The notes under the pieces were generated by a model. That model did no database searches and was not told where the DNA came from. It saw only the letters and a list, made by a program, of their open reading frames with translations. Positions 18,215 through 26,624 of a DNA stretch of 47,298 bases are shown here, in pieces. Numbering within the stretch: the stretch's first letter is position 1; each line of letters opens with the position of its first letter. Position numbers and translations under genes: made by a program. Origin of the DNA: Flavonifractor avicola (GTDB lineage Bacteria; Bacillota; Clostridia; Oscillospirales; Oscillospiraceae); contig DXAS01000094.1 in NCBI GenBank assembly GCA_019116915.1, forward strand, positions 1 to 47,298. The letters are read 5' to 3'.

Positions 18215-18294
18215 AAGATGAGGAACTGCTGCCCTACTTCCAGGATGAGGTCCCCATCCATTTTACCCCCAGATTTGTTACCCAGAATAAGTGA
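18160..18294 (+). pseudogene. C-terminal remnant of an unrecognised protein
   Basis: From about 18160 a third open frame reads VAVRIDDICALVEVKDEELL and ends VTQNK at a TGA. GC content and codon use return to that of the host, unlike the nuclease fragment before it, so a second junction lies near 18150-18165. No family was recognised and no start codon fits. Between 18295 and 18418 nothing was recognised. Confidence 0.35.
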
Positions 18295-18418
18295 ACTGCC
18301 GCCCTTCCGGTCATTCCCTTAAATTGGAGTGTTGGATGCTGTACAACGGGCCAACCTGCACCCGGGAGTCCTTTGCCTGATTTGATTGACGATTCTGTCA
18401 GCTAATCTTAATCTAATA

Positions 18419-18451
18419 AAGGCTCCTCTGCTCAAAGAGCAGAGGAGCCTT
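18419..18451. terminator. intrinsic terminator at the end of the Mg ATPase operon
   Basis: The perfect hairpin AAGGCTCCTCTGCTC-AAA-GAGCAGAGGAGCCTT has CTTTTA on the plus side and TTTATT on the minus side. It lies 21 bp after the stop of the small membrane protein gene and can serve both strands. Confidence 0.8.
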
Positions 18452-18471
18452 CTTTTACCATATATCACAAA

Positions 18472-18630
18472 TCAGAGTTGATCCTGTTTTTTAGGCTTCA
18501 TTCTCCAGAACACTACGTTCATCAGCACCACGATCAGCAATACGACCCCTATTGCCACCCAAAACCCCATATCTACGCCCCACAGAGTGGTGGTTCCAAA
18601 GAGATCCATCCAGGTCTTTGTCCAGTTCAT
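18472..18630 (-). CDS. small single-pass membrane protein linked to MgtA
   Basis: This 52-residue protein starts at ATG 18630 with GGAGG 9 nt upstream, 18 bp after the mgtA stop codon. Residues 20-42 form one membrane helix (MGFWVAIGVVLLIVVLMNVV), followed by a positively charged tail WRMKPKKQDQ, and the first 18 residues are amphipathic with LFGTTTLWGVD. Small membrane proteins next to P-type ATPases (KdpF with KdpABC, MgtR with MgtC/MgtA) stabilise or regulate the pump; a similar role for this one is inferred from position. Its pattern does not match KdpF. It was found by reading the gap, since it is short. Confidence 0.7.
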   Translation of the reverse strand: MNWTKTWMDLFGTTTLWGVDMGFWVAIGVVLLIVVLMNVVFWRMKPKKQDQL

Positions 18631-18648
18631 CGTCAGCTTCCTCCCTTC

Positions 18649-21414
18649 TTAAAGCAATTCGCCATAGTGACGCACATAGGCCTTTTTCAGGCTGGTAGCC
18701 AGGATCATGTAAAGCAGGATGCACGGGATCAGATAAGCAAAGTAAGCGGCGGGCAGGGCGACAAAGCCAAGCACCGCGCCAAACGGCGTAAAGGGGATGA
18801 TGGTAAGTACCGTAATTCCGGTCAGCGTCATCAGTGTCAGCGGAGCGGAGGCCCGGCTCTGGATAAAGGGCAGCTTCGGCGTACGGATCATGTGGATCAC
18901 AAGCGTCTGGCTCCACATGGACTCCACAAACCATCCCGCCTGGAACAATCCGATATACTGCGCCTGTATCATGGCCAGTTCGGTACCACTGAAATGAGCG
19001 GGCAGATCGTTGAACAGCACACCACCCGAGATAAACATGGGGCAGAACACAAAGTACATGAACAGGTAAGTGGTAAAGTCAAAGATGGAGCTTGTTGGGC
19101 CAATCCAGATCATAAAGCTACCAACGCTGGACGCGTCCCATTTCCGGGGCTTTGCAATGAATTCCTTATCCACATTATCCCAAGGGATGGCAGTACAAGA
19201 CAGATCATAGATCAAATTCAGGAAAATCAGATGTACGCTCATCATGGGCAGGAAGGGCAGCAGGGCCGATGCTGCCAGCACCGAAAACATATTGCCGAAG
19301 TTGGAGGATGCCGTCATCTTGATATACTTGATCATATTGGCATAGGTCTTACGGCCCTCGATGATGCCTTGCTCCAGCACCATCAAGTCTTTTTCCAGCA
19401 GGATGATATCAGCCGACTCCTTCGCTACATCCACAGCAGTATCCACCGAAATCCCAATATCGGCGGCTTTCATCGCTGCGGCGTCGTTGATCCCGTCCCC
19501 CATAAAGCCCACGGTATGTCCGTTCTCCCGCAGAATGGAGACCACTCTGGCCTTCTGGTCAGGCGTCAGTTTGGCAAATACATCGGTGGATTCCGCTGCC
19601 CTTGCCAGTTCCTGATCGCTCATCCCGTCCAGGTCGGAGCCAAGAAGCATATTGCGGACTTTCAGGCCCACCTGTTTGCAGATGGTACGCGTCACCTTTT
19701 CATTGTCGCCGGTGAGGATTTTGGTGGTCACACCGTGGTGCTTCAATGCTTTGATAGCATCTGCGGTAGACTCCTTCGGCGGATCCAGGAAGGCCAGATA
19801 ACCGATCAGCACCATATCACATTCATCCTTCACACCGAAGGCACCCACCGGGGACGGATTGCTCTTTTGGGCAATGGCAAGGACCCGGAAACCCTTATCG
19901 TTCAGTGTTTCCACCGTCTGAAGAATGCGGCGGCGCACTTCGTCGGTCAGCGGCTGCACCCCGCCGTCACATTCCGCAAAGGCACAGATGGAGAGCATTT
20001 CTTCCACGGCGCCTTTGGTCACCATCTGCGTCTTCCCGCTTCGATCCTGCACCACCGTGGTCAGACGGCGGCGGGTAAAGTCAAAGGGGATTTCGTCTAC
20101 CTTCACATAGCTTTCGGACAGATCCATCAGCTTGGGATCTTCCGCTTCCGCCTCCTCTGTCCTGTGAATGATGGCAAGATCCATCAAATTCTTGTAACCG
20201 GTCTGGAAATAACTGTTGAGATAGGCATGACGCAGCACCCGTGTATCGTCCTCGCCGTTTACGTTGAGGTGGTACTCCAGCACCACTTGATCCTGGGTCA
20301 AGGTACCCGTTTTATCCGTACAGAGGATATCAATGGCGCCGAAATTCTGAATGGAATTGAGGTTCTTTACAATGGTCTGCTTTTTACTCATGGACACCGC
20401 GCCTTTGGCAAGGCAGGTGGTCACGATCATGGGGAGCATCTCCGGAGTCAGGCCAACGGCAATGGAGATACCAAACAGGAATGCGTCCAGCCAGTCTCCC
20501 TTGGTGATGCCATTGATGAAAAACACCAGAGGGACCATCACCAGCATAAAGCGGATCAACACCCAGGAAACCGCGTTAACGCCCTTGGTAAAGCTGGTTT
20601 CCACCGCTTCTCCCGCAACGGCGGAGGCCATGGAGCCAAACAGCGTATGGTCACCGGTACACACTGCCACAGCGGTTGCGCTGCCGGAAACCACACTGCT
20701 GCCCATAAAGGCAATGTTTGTATAATCGGTCACTACCTCTGTCCCGGCGCTTACATAGGGCGTTTTTTCCACCGGCTCACTTTCGCCGGTCAGGCTCGCC
20801 TGGCTGACAAACAGGTCCTTTGCCTCCAAAATACGGACGTCGGCGGGGATCATGTCACCGGCGGAAAGATGCACGATATCTCCCACAACCAGATCGTCCA
20901 TGGGGATCTCCACTTTTTCCTGTCCCTTGCGGGTAACCGTACAGGTCGTGGTGATCATGGCCAGCAGTTTTTCTGCCGCGTTGCCGCTTCGGGATCCCTG
21001 TACAAACCGCAGCGTACCGGAGATGATGACCATGGTCAGAATAATGACCACAGTCAGGCAGTCAAAGTCCTCCGGCGTGCTGCCCAGAAGCGAGAAATAG
21101 GGAAACACCATATCCGTCATCATGGATACCAGCGCCAGGCAGAACAGGATCGCAGTAAAAGGGTTAATAAACGCACCCGCCAGCCGCTTTGCCAGCGATT
21201 TTTTCTTTTCGTGAGTAACCTTGTTACTGCCATATTTGCTGCGATTCCGGCTCACTGTTTCTTCATCCAGGCCCCGCAGCGCAGTGTTCAACTCCTTGAA
21301 TACCGCCTTGATGGGATTGGTTGCCGCATACTCAATACGGTGATTTTGTTCTTCGCGGGCGGCCGCCTTTTCCGCAGCCTGACGAACCGCAACACGCGTT
21401 TCTTTCTTGTTCAT
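18649..21414 (-). CDS. mgtA: magnesium-translocating P-type ATPase (P3B)
   Basis: The 921-residue protein has the P-type core: TGES (209-212), the phosphorylated Asp367 in CTDKTGTLT, GDGINDAAAMKAADIG in the hinge, and about 10 membrane segments. Motifs typical of MgtA/MgtB include VGLTPEMLPMIVTTCLAKG and YDLSCTAIPWDNVD. It pumps Mg2+ into the cell with ATP. The ATG at 21414 has GGAGG 8-9 nt before it. It is followed by a 52-residue membrane protein and preceded by a 270-bp leader with a hairpin, a direct-repeat box and a small open frame, and then an OmpR-type regulator gene. Regulation by that regulator is inferred. Confidence 0.93.
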   Translation of the reverse strand: MNKKETRVAVRQAAEKAAAREEQNHRIEYAATNPIKAVFKELNTALRGLDEETVSRNRSKYGSNKVTHEKKKSLAKRLAGAFINPFTAILFCLALVSMMTDMVFPYFSLLGSTPEDFDCLTVVIILTMVIISGTLRFVQGSRSGNAAEKLLAMITTTCTVTRKGQEKVEIPMDDLVVGDIVHLSAGDMIPADVRILEAKDLFVSQASLTGESEPVEKTPYVSAGTEVVTDYTNIAFMGSSVVSGSATAVAVCTGDHTLFGSMASAVAGEAVETSFTKGVNAVSWVLIRFMLVMVPLVFFINGITKGDWLDAFLFGISIAVGLTPEMLPMIVTTCLAKGAVSMSKKQTIVKNLNSIQNFGAIDILCTDKTGTLTQDQVVLEYHLNVNGEDDTRVLRHAYLNSYFQTGYKNLMDLAIIHRTEEAEAEDPKLMDLSESYVKVDEIPFDFTRRRLTTVVQDRSGKTQMVTKGAVEEMLSICAFAECDGGVQPLTDEVRRRILQTVETLNDKGFRVLAIAQKSNPSPVGAFGVKDECDMVLIGYLAFLDPPKESTADAIKALKHHGVTTKILTGDNEKVTRTICKQVGLKVRNMLLGSDLDGMSDQELARAAESTDVFAKLTPDQKARVVSILRENGHTVGFMGDGINDAAAMKAADIGISVDTAVDVAKESADIILLEKDLMVLEQGIIEGRKTYANMIKYIKMTASSNFGNMFSVLAASALLPFLPMMSVHLIFLNLIYDLSCTAIPWDNVDKEFIAKPRKWDASSVGSFMIWIGPTSSIFDFTTYLFMYFVFCPMFISGGVLFNDLPAHFSGTELAMIQAQYIGLFQAGWFVESMWSQTLVIHMIRTPKLPFIQSRASAPLTLMTLTGITVLTIIPFTPFGAVLGFVALPAAYFAYLIPCILLYMILATSLKKAYVRHYGELL

Positions 21415-21526
21415 TGGCCTTACCTCCCTGGTTTTTGATTGAGGCAGCCAGCATCATGTGAGGCGCACAGAATCTTCCGTCCTCATATGGTGCTTGACGC
21501 CTTCGCGGATTGCCGTCAGAATCCAT
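21332..21526 (-). CDS. possible leader peptide overlapping the mgtA start
   Basis: A 64-residue open frame starts at ATG 21526 with GAGGTG 6-7 nt upstream and reads MDSDGNPRRRQAPYEDG before overlapping mgtA by 83 nt in another frame. The Mg-responsive mgtL leader of Salmonella also encodes an acidic, proline- and arginine-rich start, but the similarity here is loose. It could be chance; it is listed because it has a good ribosome site directly in the mgtA leader. Confidence 0.25.
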   Translation of the reverse strand: MDSDGNPRRRQAPYEDGRFCAPHMMLAASIKNQGGKANEQERNACCGSSGCGKGGRPRRTKSPY

Positions 21527-21624
21527 GCCATTCACCTCACTCTTTCGCGGAAAACCGCACTGAAATTAGGCCCCAGGCGGAGGCCTGCAAAAGCCTTTCC
21601 GCCACCGGCCATGAACAAGCATAC

Positions 21625-21677
21625 AAAAATCGCAAGGAAAATCACATGGTCAAACCCTTGCGATTTCCTTGCGATTT
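21625..21677 (-). terminator. hairpin with T run between the regulator and mgtA (terminator or attenuator)
   Basis: On the minus strand AAATCGCAAGGAAA pairs with TTTCCTTGCGATTT (14 bp perfect, loop about 23 nt) and runs into TTTTTG. It can end the transcript of the winged-helix gene. Its upstream arm overlaps the second GCAAGG box, so it may instead be an attenuator or a binding site for the regulator. Confidence 0.6.
21656..21672 (-). promoter_or_regulatory. GCAAGG-N5-GCAAGG direct-repeat box upstream of mgtA
   Basis: The minus strand has GCAAGG AAATC GCAAGG, two hexamers with an 11-bp period, followed at once by GGTTTGACC, a possible -35. The 11-bp period is that of OmpR/PhoP-type binding sites. 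The same arrangement occurs upstream of the other ATPase gene (24928-24944). Confidence 0.55.
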
Positions 21678-21692
21678 GGTCAGAAGTTCTTG

Positions 21693-22190
21693 TCACACCT
21701 TGTCATTGAATTTATATCCGATGCCCCAGATCGTCAATATGTACTCCGGCGCATCTGGATTGGGCTCAATTTTCTTTCGGAGTTTACGGATAAACGCCAT
21801 AATATTGCTGTCATCCAGCAAATAATCATTTTCCCACACCGCCTGATAGATCTGCTCCTTGGTAAATACCTCTCCGCGGTTACGGGCCAGAAAATACAGA
21901 ATATCAAATTCTTTGGGTGTCAGAGCAATTTCCGCCCCACTCCGGACTACCTTTCGCAATCTCAAATCGATAGATAGGTCACCGCAGCAAATGGTGTCGC
22001 TGGCCGGCGCCAGGATTTCTCCCTCTCCCAGTTCCAGCATTAGAGAGTTTGCCGCGCCCTCCATCAAATCTGTAAGGCCCTCCAGCAGCTCCTTTGCGGC
22101 CGGGGTATCGGGTGCCGAGATCCGAAGCTTTTCAGAAAGCCACCGCGCAAGGGAGGAATCCAGCGAAACAAAACTGATTTTCTTTTTCAT
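21693..22190 (-). CDS. orphan OmpR-type winged-helix regulator without a receiver domain
   Basis: The C-terminal 100 of 165 residues are a Trans_reg_C winged helix (LTPKEFDILYFLARNRGEVF, then EQIYQAVWENDYLLDDS and IMAFIRKLRKKIEPNPDA) ending YILTIWGIGYKF. The first 65 residues are not a receiver domain and lack its Asp and Lys, so it is not a standard response regulator; they may sense a ligand or dimerise. The ATG at 22190 has AGGAGG 8 nt upstream. It follows the second ATPase gene by 17 bp and lies before mgtA. Both ATPase genes have the same 11-bp direct repeat upstream, so this protein probably binds there. Confidence 0.85.
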   Translation of the reverse strand: MKKKISFVSLDSSLARWLSEKLRISAPDTPAAKELLEGLTDLMEGAANSLMLELGEGEILAPASDTICCGDLSIDLRLRKVVRSGAEIALTPKEFDILYFLARNRGEVFTKEQIYQAVWENDYLLDDSNIMAFIRKLRKKIEPNPDAPEYILTIWGIGYKFNDKV

Positions 22191-22207
22191 CACAGATTCC
22201 TCCTTTC

Positions 22208-24862
22208 TCAAAGCAGTTTATGATATTTTTTCATATACCAGCTCTTTGCCAGGGTAACCAGCAGCAAATAAAGCAAAACGATCACAACCAGGAAGCCAAA
22301 ATAGGTCAGAGGCAATGCGGTCAGCCCAATCAGCTCGCCCACCGGAGTAAAGGTCAGAACAGTAAAGAACAGAATCCCCAGCATGGTGACCAGCATCACC
22401 GGACCGGACGGCTTACTCTGGAGCAGCGGGACCTTCTGGGTGCGGAGCAAGTGCAGGATCAGCACCTGGGTCCACATGGATTCCAGAAACCACCCCGTCT
22501 GAAACAAAGCGACAAACCGGAGCTGTTCCCCGCCCGCTGCCAGGGATGCAAAACTTCCGCCGCACACCGAGGGGCACAGCACAAAAAACAGGTATGAAAA
22601 TGTCAAAATATCAAAAACGGAACTAATGGGGCCAAAAAAGCGCATAAAGCGGCCCAACGTTCTTCCAGACCACTCCAGCGGCCGGGAACAGATCTCCTGG
22701 TCCACCTGGTCCCACGGAAGTACAAGGCACAGCATATCATAAAGCAGATTCAGCAGCAGCAGCTGCACCGAGGCCATGGGGAAAAACGGCAGGAATACGC
22801 TGGCAACCACGATGGACAAAATGTTTCCAAAGTTGGAGGACGCCGTAATCTTAATGTATTTTGACACATTGGCAAAGGCATTCCGGCCTTCCTTGATCCC
22901 TTCTTCCAGCACGTTCAGGTCCTTTTTCAGCAGGATGACATCCGCCCCTTCCTTAACGGCATCGGCAGCCGTATCCACCGAAATGCCCACATCCGATTCC
23001 ACAATGGCGGGCAGATCGTTCATGCCGTCTCCCAAAAAACCGACGGTATGTCCATTTCCCTGTAGCGTCTGTAGGATCTGTACCTTTTGTTTGGGAGACA
23101 ATTCCGCAAACACAGTGGCCCGCTCGATCCGGATCTGCACCTCATCGTCGCTCAGCTGTGCCAGCTCCTCGCCGGTCAAAACTTCCGACGTAGCAATTCC
23201 TAATCTGCGGCAAATGGAAACGGCGACGCTCTTTTGATCCCCGGTCAGCACCCGGACACCGACATGAAGATTCTGAAGTTTTCTGATGGCATCGGCGGCT
23301 GTCCGCTTGGGTGCGTCAAAAAACACCAGATATCCCAGAAGAATAAAGTCCCGTTCCTCTTTGGCCCCCAGTCGCTCCTGCTCCAACGGTTTATAGGCCA
23401 CAGCCAGAACCTTCATGCCGTCCTCCAGCATTTCATCCACAATGGCGTGGACACTGGCAAGGCCATCAGCGCCCATAGCGCTGCGCTTACCCTTGTATTC
23501 AAAATAACTGCATCGGCGGCACACTTCGTTCAGGCTGCCCTTGATAATCAGTAGGTTCTCCTTCTCACCTTTGACCAAAACGCTGGCGAATTTCCGCTCA
23601 TAGTCAAAGGGCTGCTCATCCAGTTTGGGATACTGCACCACCAACCTTTGAAAGTGCGCCCCATGCCCCGGCATCTCCTGACAGGCCAGGATTGCGGTAT
23701 CCAGGTGATTCCTGACTCCCGTGTGATAAAGGCTGTTCAAATAGGCAAAATCCAGCACCTTTCCGCTTTCATTGCCCAGGATATCCAGGTAATATTCCAG
23801 CAGAAGTTCATCGCCGGTGAGTGTGCCTGTTTTATCAACGCACAGAATATCCATACTGCCAAACCCCTGCATGGCATTGATATTCTTTACCACCGTCTGC
23901 TTTTTGCCCATGGCGGCGCTGCCTTTGGCCAGGCAGGCGTTGATTACCATGGGCAGCATCTCCGGCGTCAGCCCCACGGCCACCGACAGAGCAAACAAAA
24001 ACGCGGAAATCCAGTTTCCTTTGGTAAGCCCGCAGGCAACGAACACAATGGGAATCAAAATCGCCATGAAGCGGATGAGCACCCATGCGATGGAATTCGC
24101 ACCCTGATCAAAGCCGTTTTTGCGGCCTGCCTCCCTTCCCGAAAACCCGCCATAGACGGTATCCTGACCAACCGCAAGCACAACGCCTTCACCGGTTCCT
24201 CCCATGACGGACGAGCCCATAAACGCGATGTTGCTGTATTCTCCATAGGACCGCGCCTTGCCTGGGGGAAGTGTCTCGGCATCCTTTTCCAGAATACCGC
24301 TCTCCCCTGTAAGGACAGATTGTGAAACGAACAGATCGTTTGCCTCAGTAAGTCGAAGATCCGCCGGGACCCGATCCCCGGCAAGCAGGCGCACAGAGTC
24401 GCCCACCACAAGTTCTGTGGAGGAAATTTGGATCCATTCCCCGTTTCTGCGTACCAACACATAAGATGCAATCATTCTGGTCAGATGATCCGCAACACGC
24501 TTTGCCCGCATTTCCTGAATAAACCGCACAACACCGCTGACCAGCAGCATACACAGGATAATAATCACCGTTGTCATATTGCGGCTGAAATTGGACGCGA
24601 GAAGAACATCGGTCACAAACGAAATACTTGCCAGCACCAACAGGATAATTGCAAAAGGGTTGATAAAGGCCCTTCGCAGGCGGAAAAGCACCGTGTCCGC
24701 CGCCCGGCCCGATAGGATGTTTCTGCCGTATCGTACGCGGCTCTCTTCCACCTGTTCATCCCGATAACCCTGCTCAGTTATATGAAAATCCCGGTACAAT
24801 GCGCCGGCACTTTTGCACGCATATTCGGAAACACGGCGATGAATGGTATGATGGTTGCTCAC
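22208..24862 (-). CDS. second magnesium-type P-type ATPase
   Basis: The 884-residue paralogue has TGES (186-189), Asp343 in CVDKTGTLT, GDGMNDLPAIVESDVG, VGLTPEMLPMVINACLAKG and YDMLCLVLPWDQVD, so it belongs to the same P3B group as mgtA. It differs in a shorter N-terminus and in the hinge (GDGMNDL in place of GDGINDA). It likely moves Mg2+ or a related divalent cation. The ATG at 24862 follows a GGAGGTG. A GCAAGG-N5-GCAAGG box lies 66 bp upstream. It heads a transcript with the winged-helix regulator gene. Confidence 0.85.
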   Translation of the reverse strand: MSNHHTIHRRVSEYACKSAGALYRDFHITEQGYRDEQVEESRVRYGRNILSGRAADTVLFRLRRAFINPFAIILLVLASISFVTDVLLASNFSRNMTTVIIILCMLLVSGVVRFIQEMRAKRVADHLTRMIASYVLVRRNGEWIQISSTELVVGDSVRLLAGDRVPADLRLTEANDLFVSQSVLTGESGILEKDAETLPPGKARSYGEYSNIAFMGSSVMGGTGEGVVLAVGQDTVYGGFSGREAGRKNGFDQGANSIAWVLIRFMAILIPIVFVACGLTKGNWISAFLFALSVAVGLTPEMLPMVINACLAKGSAAMGKKQTVVKNINAMQGFGSMDILCVDKTGTLTGDELLLEYYLDILGNESGKVLDFAYLNSLYHTGVRNHLDTAILACQEMPGHGAHFQRLVVQYPKLDEQPFDYERKFASVLVKGEKENLLIIKGSLNEVCRRCSYFEYKGKRSAMGADGLASVHAIVDEMLEDGMKVLAVAYKPLEQERLGAKEERDFILLGYLVFFDAPKRTAADAIRKLQNLHVGVRVLTGDQKSVAVSICRRLGIATSEVLTGEELAQLSDDEVQIRIERATVFAELSPKQKVQILQTLQGNGHTVGFLGDGMNDLPAIVESDVGISVDTAADAVKEGADVILLKKDLNVLEEGIKEGRNAFANVSKYIKITASSNFGNILSIVVASVFLPFFPMASVQLLLLNLLYDMLCLVLPWDQVDQEICSRPLEWSGRTLGRFMRFFGPISSVFDILTFSYLFFVLCPSVCGGSFASLAAGGEQLRFVALFQTGWFLESMWTQVLILHLLRTQKVPLLQSKPSGPVMLVTMLGILFFTVLTFTPVGELIGLTALPLTYFGFLVVIVLLYLLLVTLAKSWYMKKYHKLL

Positions 24863-24927
24863 TCATTTCACCTCCACATGATTGGTCCTATCATATCATA
24901 GAACAGCTCCATTGGCTTAAAGAAAAA

Positions 24928-24944
24928 CCTTGCTTTTTCCTTGC
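24928..24944 (-). promoter_or_regulatory. GCAAGG-N5-GCAAGG direct-repeat box upstream of the second ATPase
   Basis: The minus strand reads GCAAGG AAAAA GCAAGG, with the same hexamer and 11-bp period as in front of mgtA. Between it and the start codon is a TATGATATGATAG -10-like stretch but no good -35, which fits an activator-dependent promoter. Confidence 0.55.
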
Positions 24945-25004
24945 TTCATACACAAGGTCAGAAGATCCTGCTTCACTTTCTCAGAAAAACTGCGCACCAT
25001 AGCA

Positions 25005-25038
25005 AACAGGCGCACCGCTTTGCAGCGGTGCGCCTGTT
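25005..25038. terminator. intrinsic terminator downstream of the eut operon
   Basis: The hairpin AACAGGCGCACCGCT and AGCGGTGCGCCTGTT with a 4-nt loop lies 22 bp after the eut operon's last stop codon. It has CCTTTTTT on the plus side but only TTTG on the minus side. It ends the eut transcript if the stem alone suffices. Confidence 0.7.
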
Positions 25039-25059
25039 CCTTTTTTCATATTCCGTTTT

Positions 25060-26169
25060 TTACAGAAGCTTCTGGTAGATTTCCTTGATCTGCTCGGGTA
25101 CCGCGCTTCTGCAGTTGCCCGCGGTGCAGCGGTCCTCCAGTACCAGCTTGGACGCCCTGTCCAGTTCTTCTGTCAGCCGGGTCCGGTCCTCTTCCCGGGT
25201 GAGCCGGTGGGCAATTCCCACCTCGTTCATCAGCCCGGTAATACGGCGGACCAGCCCCTGAACCGCCACCTGCTCGGTATGGCAGCAGCAGCCGGCCAGA
25301 CGGGCCAGCTTGGCGTACTTGGCCTTGGCCGAGTCATCTGCGCTGTTGAAGGCGATCACATGGGGCAGCAGCAGTGCGTTGCTCCGGCCGTGGGGCAGGT
25401 GGAGCAGCTCGCCCATGGCGTGGGCCATGCCGTGGCACAGGCCCAGGGTGGCATTGTTAAACGCCATACCCGCCATACAGGAAGCGCTGTGCAGCTTCTC
25501 CCGGACCTCGCAGTCCTGGCCGTCCCGGAAGGCCCGGGGCAGATACTCCAGCACCAGGGCAAAGGCCTTCTCCGCCAGCGCGTCGGTGAAATCGGTAGCC
25601 GCCGGGGAGACATAGGCCTCCACCGCGTGGGTCAGCACATCCATACCCGTGTCCGCCGTCACGTGGGGGGGCACGGTGATGGTCAGCGCCGGGTCCAGCA
25701 TAGCGATCTCCGGCAGCATGGCGTCGTCCACCAGGGGGTACTTGGCCCCCGCCTCCGGGTCGGACAGGACCGAAAAGGAGGTCACTTCGCTGCCTGTGCC
25801 CGAGGTGGTGGGGATGGCAATACACCGGGGTTTGGCCGCTCCCGACGACTTGGTATAGATAAAGCTGATGGCCTTGCCGGTATCGATGGCGGAGCCGCCG
25901 CCCAGGGCAATAACCGTGTCCGGGCGGAACTCCAGAATGTGGGCCACACCGGCGCTGACCAGCTCCACGGTGGGGTTGGGGATCACCTGGTCAAAGAGCT
26001 CCCACTGGGCGCCCATCTCATCCAGGGGATCGGTGACCCGCTTCACCCCGCCGTTTTGGACCAAAAAGGGGTCGCAGACCACGCACGCCTTCTGAATGGG
26101 CAGCTCCTTTAGCCGCTCCAGGGCGTTCTGGCCCAGATATACGTTTGTATGCAGTTTAAATTGATTCAT
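25060..26169 (-). CDS. iron-containing alcohol dehydrogenase (EutG-like)
   Basis: The 369-residue Fe-ADH has the NAD-binding loop VIALGGGSAIDTGKA, IPTTSGTGSEVT, and metal-binding His residues in TADTGMDVLTHAVEAY and LCHGMAHAMGELLHLPHG. In ethanolamine microcompartments this enzyme reduces acetaldehyde to ethanol and recycles NAD+. It is the last gene of the eut operon, 9 bp after eutP. No encapsulation peptide is evident. The specific substrate is inferred from the neighbours; family members also use other aldehydes. Confidence 0.88.
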   Translation of the reverse strand: MNQFKLHTNVYLGQNALERLKELPIQKACVVCDPFLVQNGGVKRVTDPLDEMGAQWELFDQVIPNPTVELVSAGVAHILEFRPDTVIALGGGSAIDTGKAISFIYTKSSGAAKPRCIAIPTTSGTGSEVTSFSVLSDPEAGAKYPLVDDAMLPEIAMLDPALTITVPPHVTADTGMDVLTHAVEAYVSPAATDFTDALAEKAFALVLEYLPRAFRDGQDCEVREKLHSASCMAGMAFNNATLGLCHGMAHAMGELLHLPHGRSNALLLPHVIAFNSADDSAKAKYAKLARLAGCCCHTEQVAVQGLVRRITGLMNEVGIAHRLTREEDRTRLTEELDRASKLVLEDRCTAGNCRSAVPEQIKEIYQKLL

Positions 26170-26178
26170 GGCTCTTCC

Positions 26179-26613
26179 CTACGTCATTCCGATATACGTC
26201 TTTACGTCGGCGATGCCCGCGTTTTCCTTGCTGCTCACATGGAAGATCCGGCCGCAGCCTGCCAGCTCCAGCTTCTCCTCCGCCGCATGGATGGCCGCCC
26301 GGTCCTTTGCCAGATCGGTCTTGGTTACCAGTCCGATGGCAGGCTTGCCGAACATACCGGCAAAACCGGGCGCGAACATACACTGCTCGTCTGTGCAGTC
26401 CTGCAGCAGGATCATCAGGTCCGCATCCGCCGCCGTTACGATCAGCGCCCGATAGAGGGCGCGGTTCTCCACATATTCCCCCGGCGTGTCGATGGTGCTG
26501 TTGACCACCTGGACCGCCTGGGTCTTGTGATAGTGCAACTTCTCACCGTGAAGCGCCTGGCAGAAGCTGGTCTTTCCTGCTCCTGTGCGCCCCACCAGCA
26601 TAATTTTTTTCAT
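26179..26613 (-). CDS. eutP: EutP/PduV-type small GTPase-like protein
   Basis: This 144-residue protein begins MKKIMLVGRTGAGKTSFCQAL, with the P-loop GRTGAGKT, and has IDTPGEYVENRALYRALIV and a G4-like VTKTDLAKD, the signature of the EutP/PduV family. Salmonella EutP was reported to have acetate kinase activity and PduV binds the shell; which applies here is unknown. It lies between eutS and the alcohol dehydrogenase, 11 bp after eutS. Confidence 0.9.
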   Translation of the reverse strand: MKKIMLVGRTGAGKTSFCQALHGEKLHYHKTQAVQVVNSTIDTPGEYVENRALYRALIVTAADADLMILLQDCTDEQCMFAPGFAGMFGKPAIGLVTKTDLAKDRAAIHAAEEKLELAGCGRIFHVSSKENAGIADVKTYIGMT

Positions 26614-26624
26614 GGTCCGCTCCT

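Noticed and set aside
18478..21438. A 986-residue open frame on the plus strand across mgtA
   Set aside because: It is the antisense shadow of mgtA in a GC-rich gene; its residues are His/Gln/Gly-rich and match no family, while the minus strand carries all P-type motifs.
21415..21692. M-box (ykoK) magnesium riboswitch in the mgtA leader
   Set aside because: I looked for the conserved M-box core in the minus-strand leader and found no convincing match; only the hairpin and direct repeats are clear.
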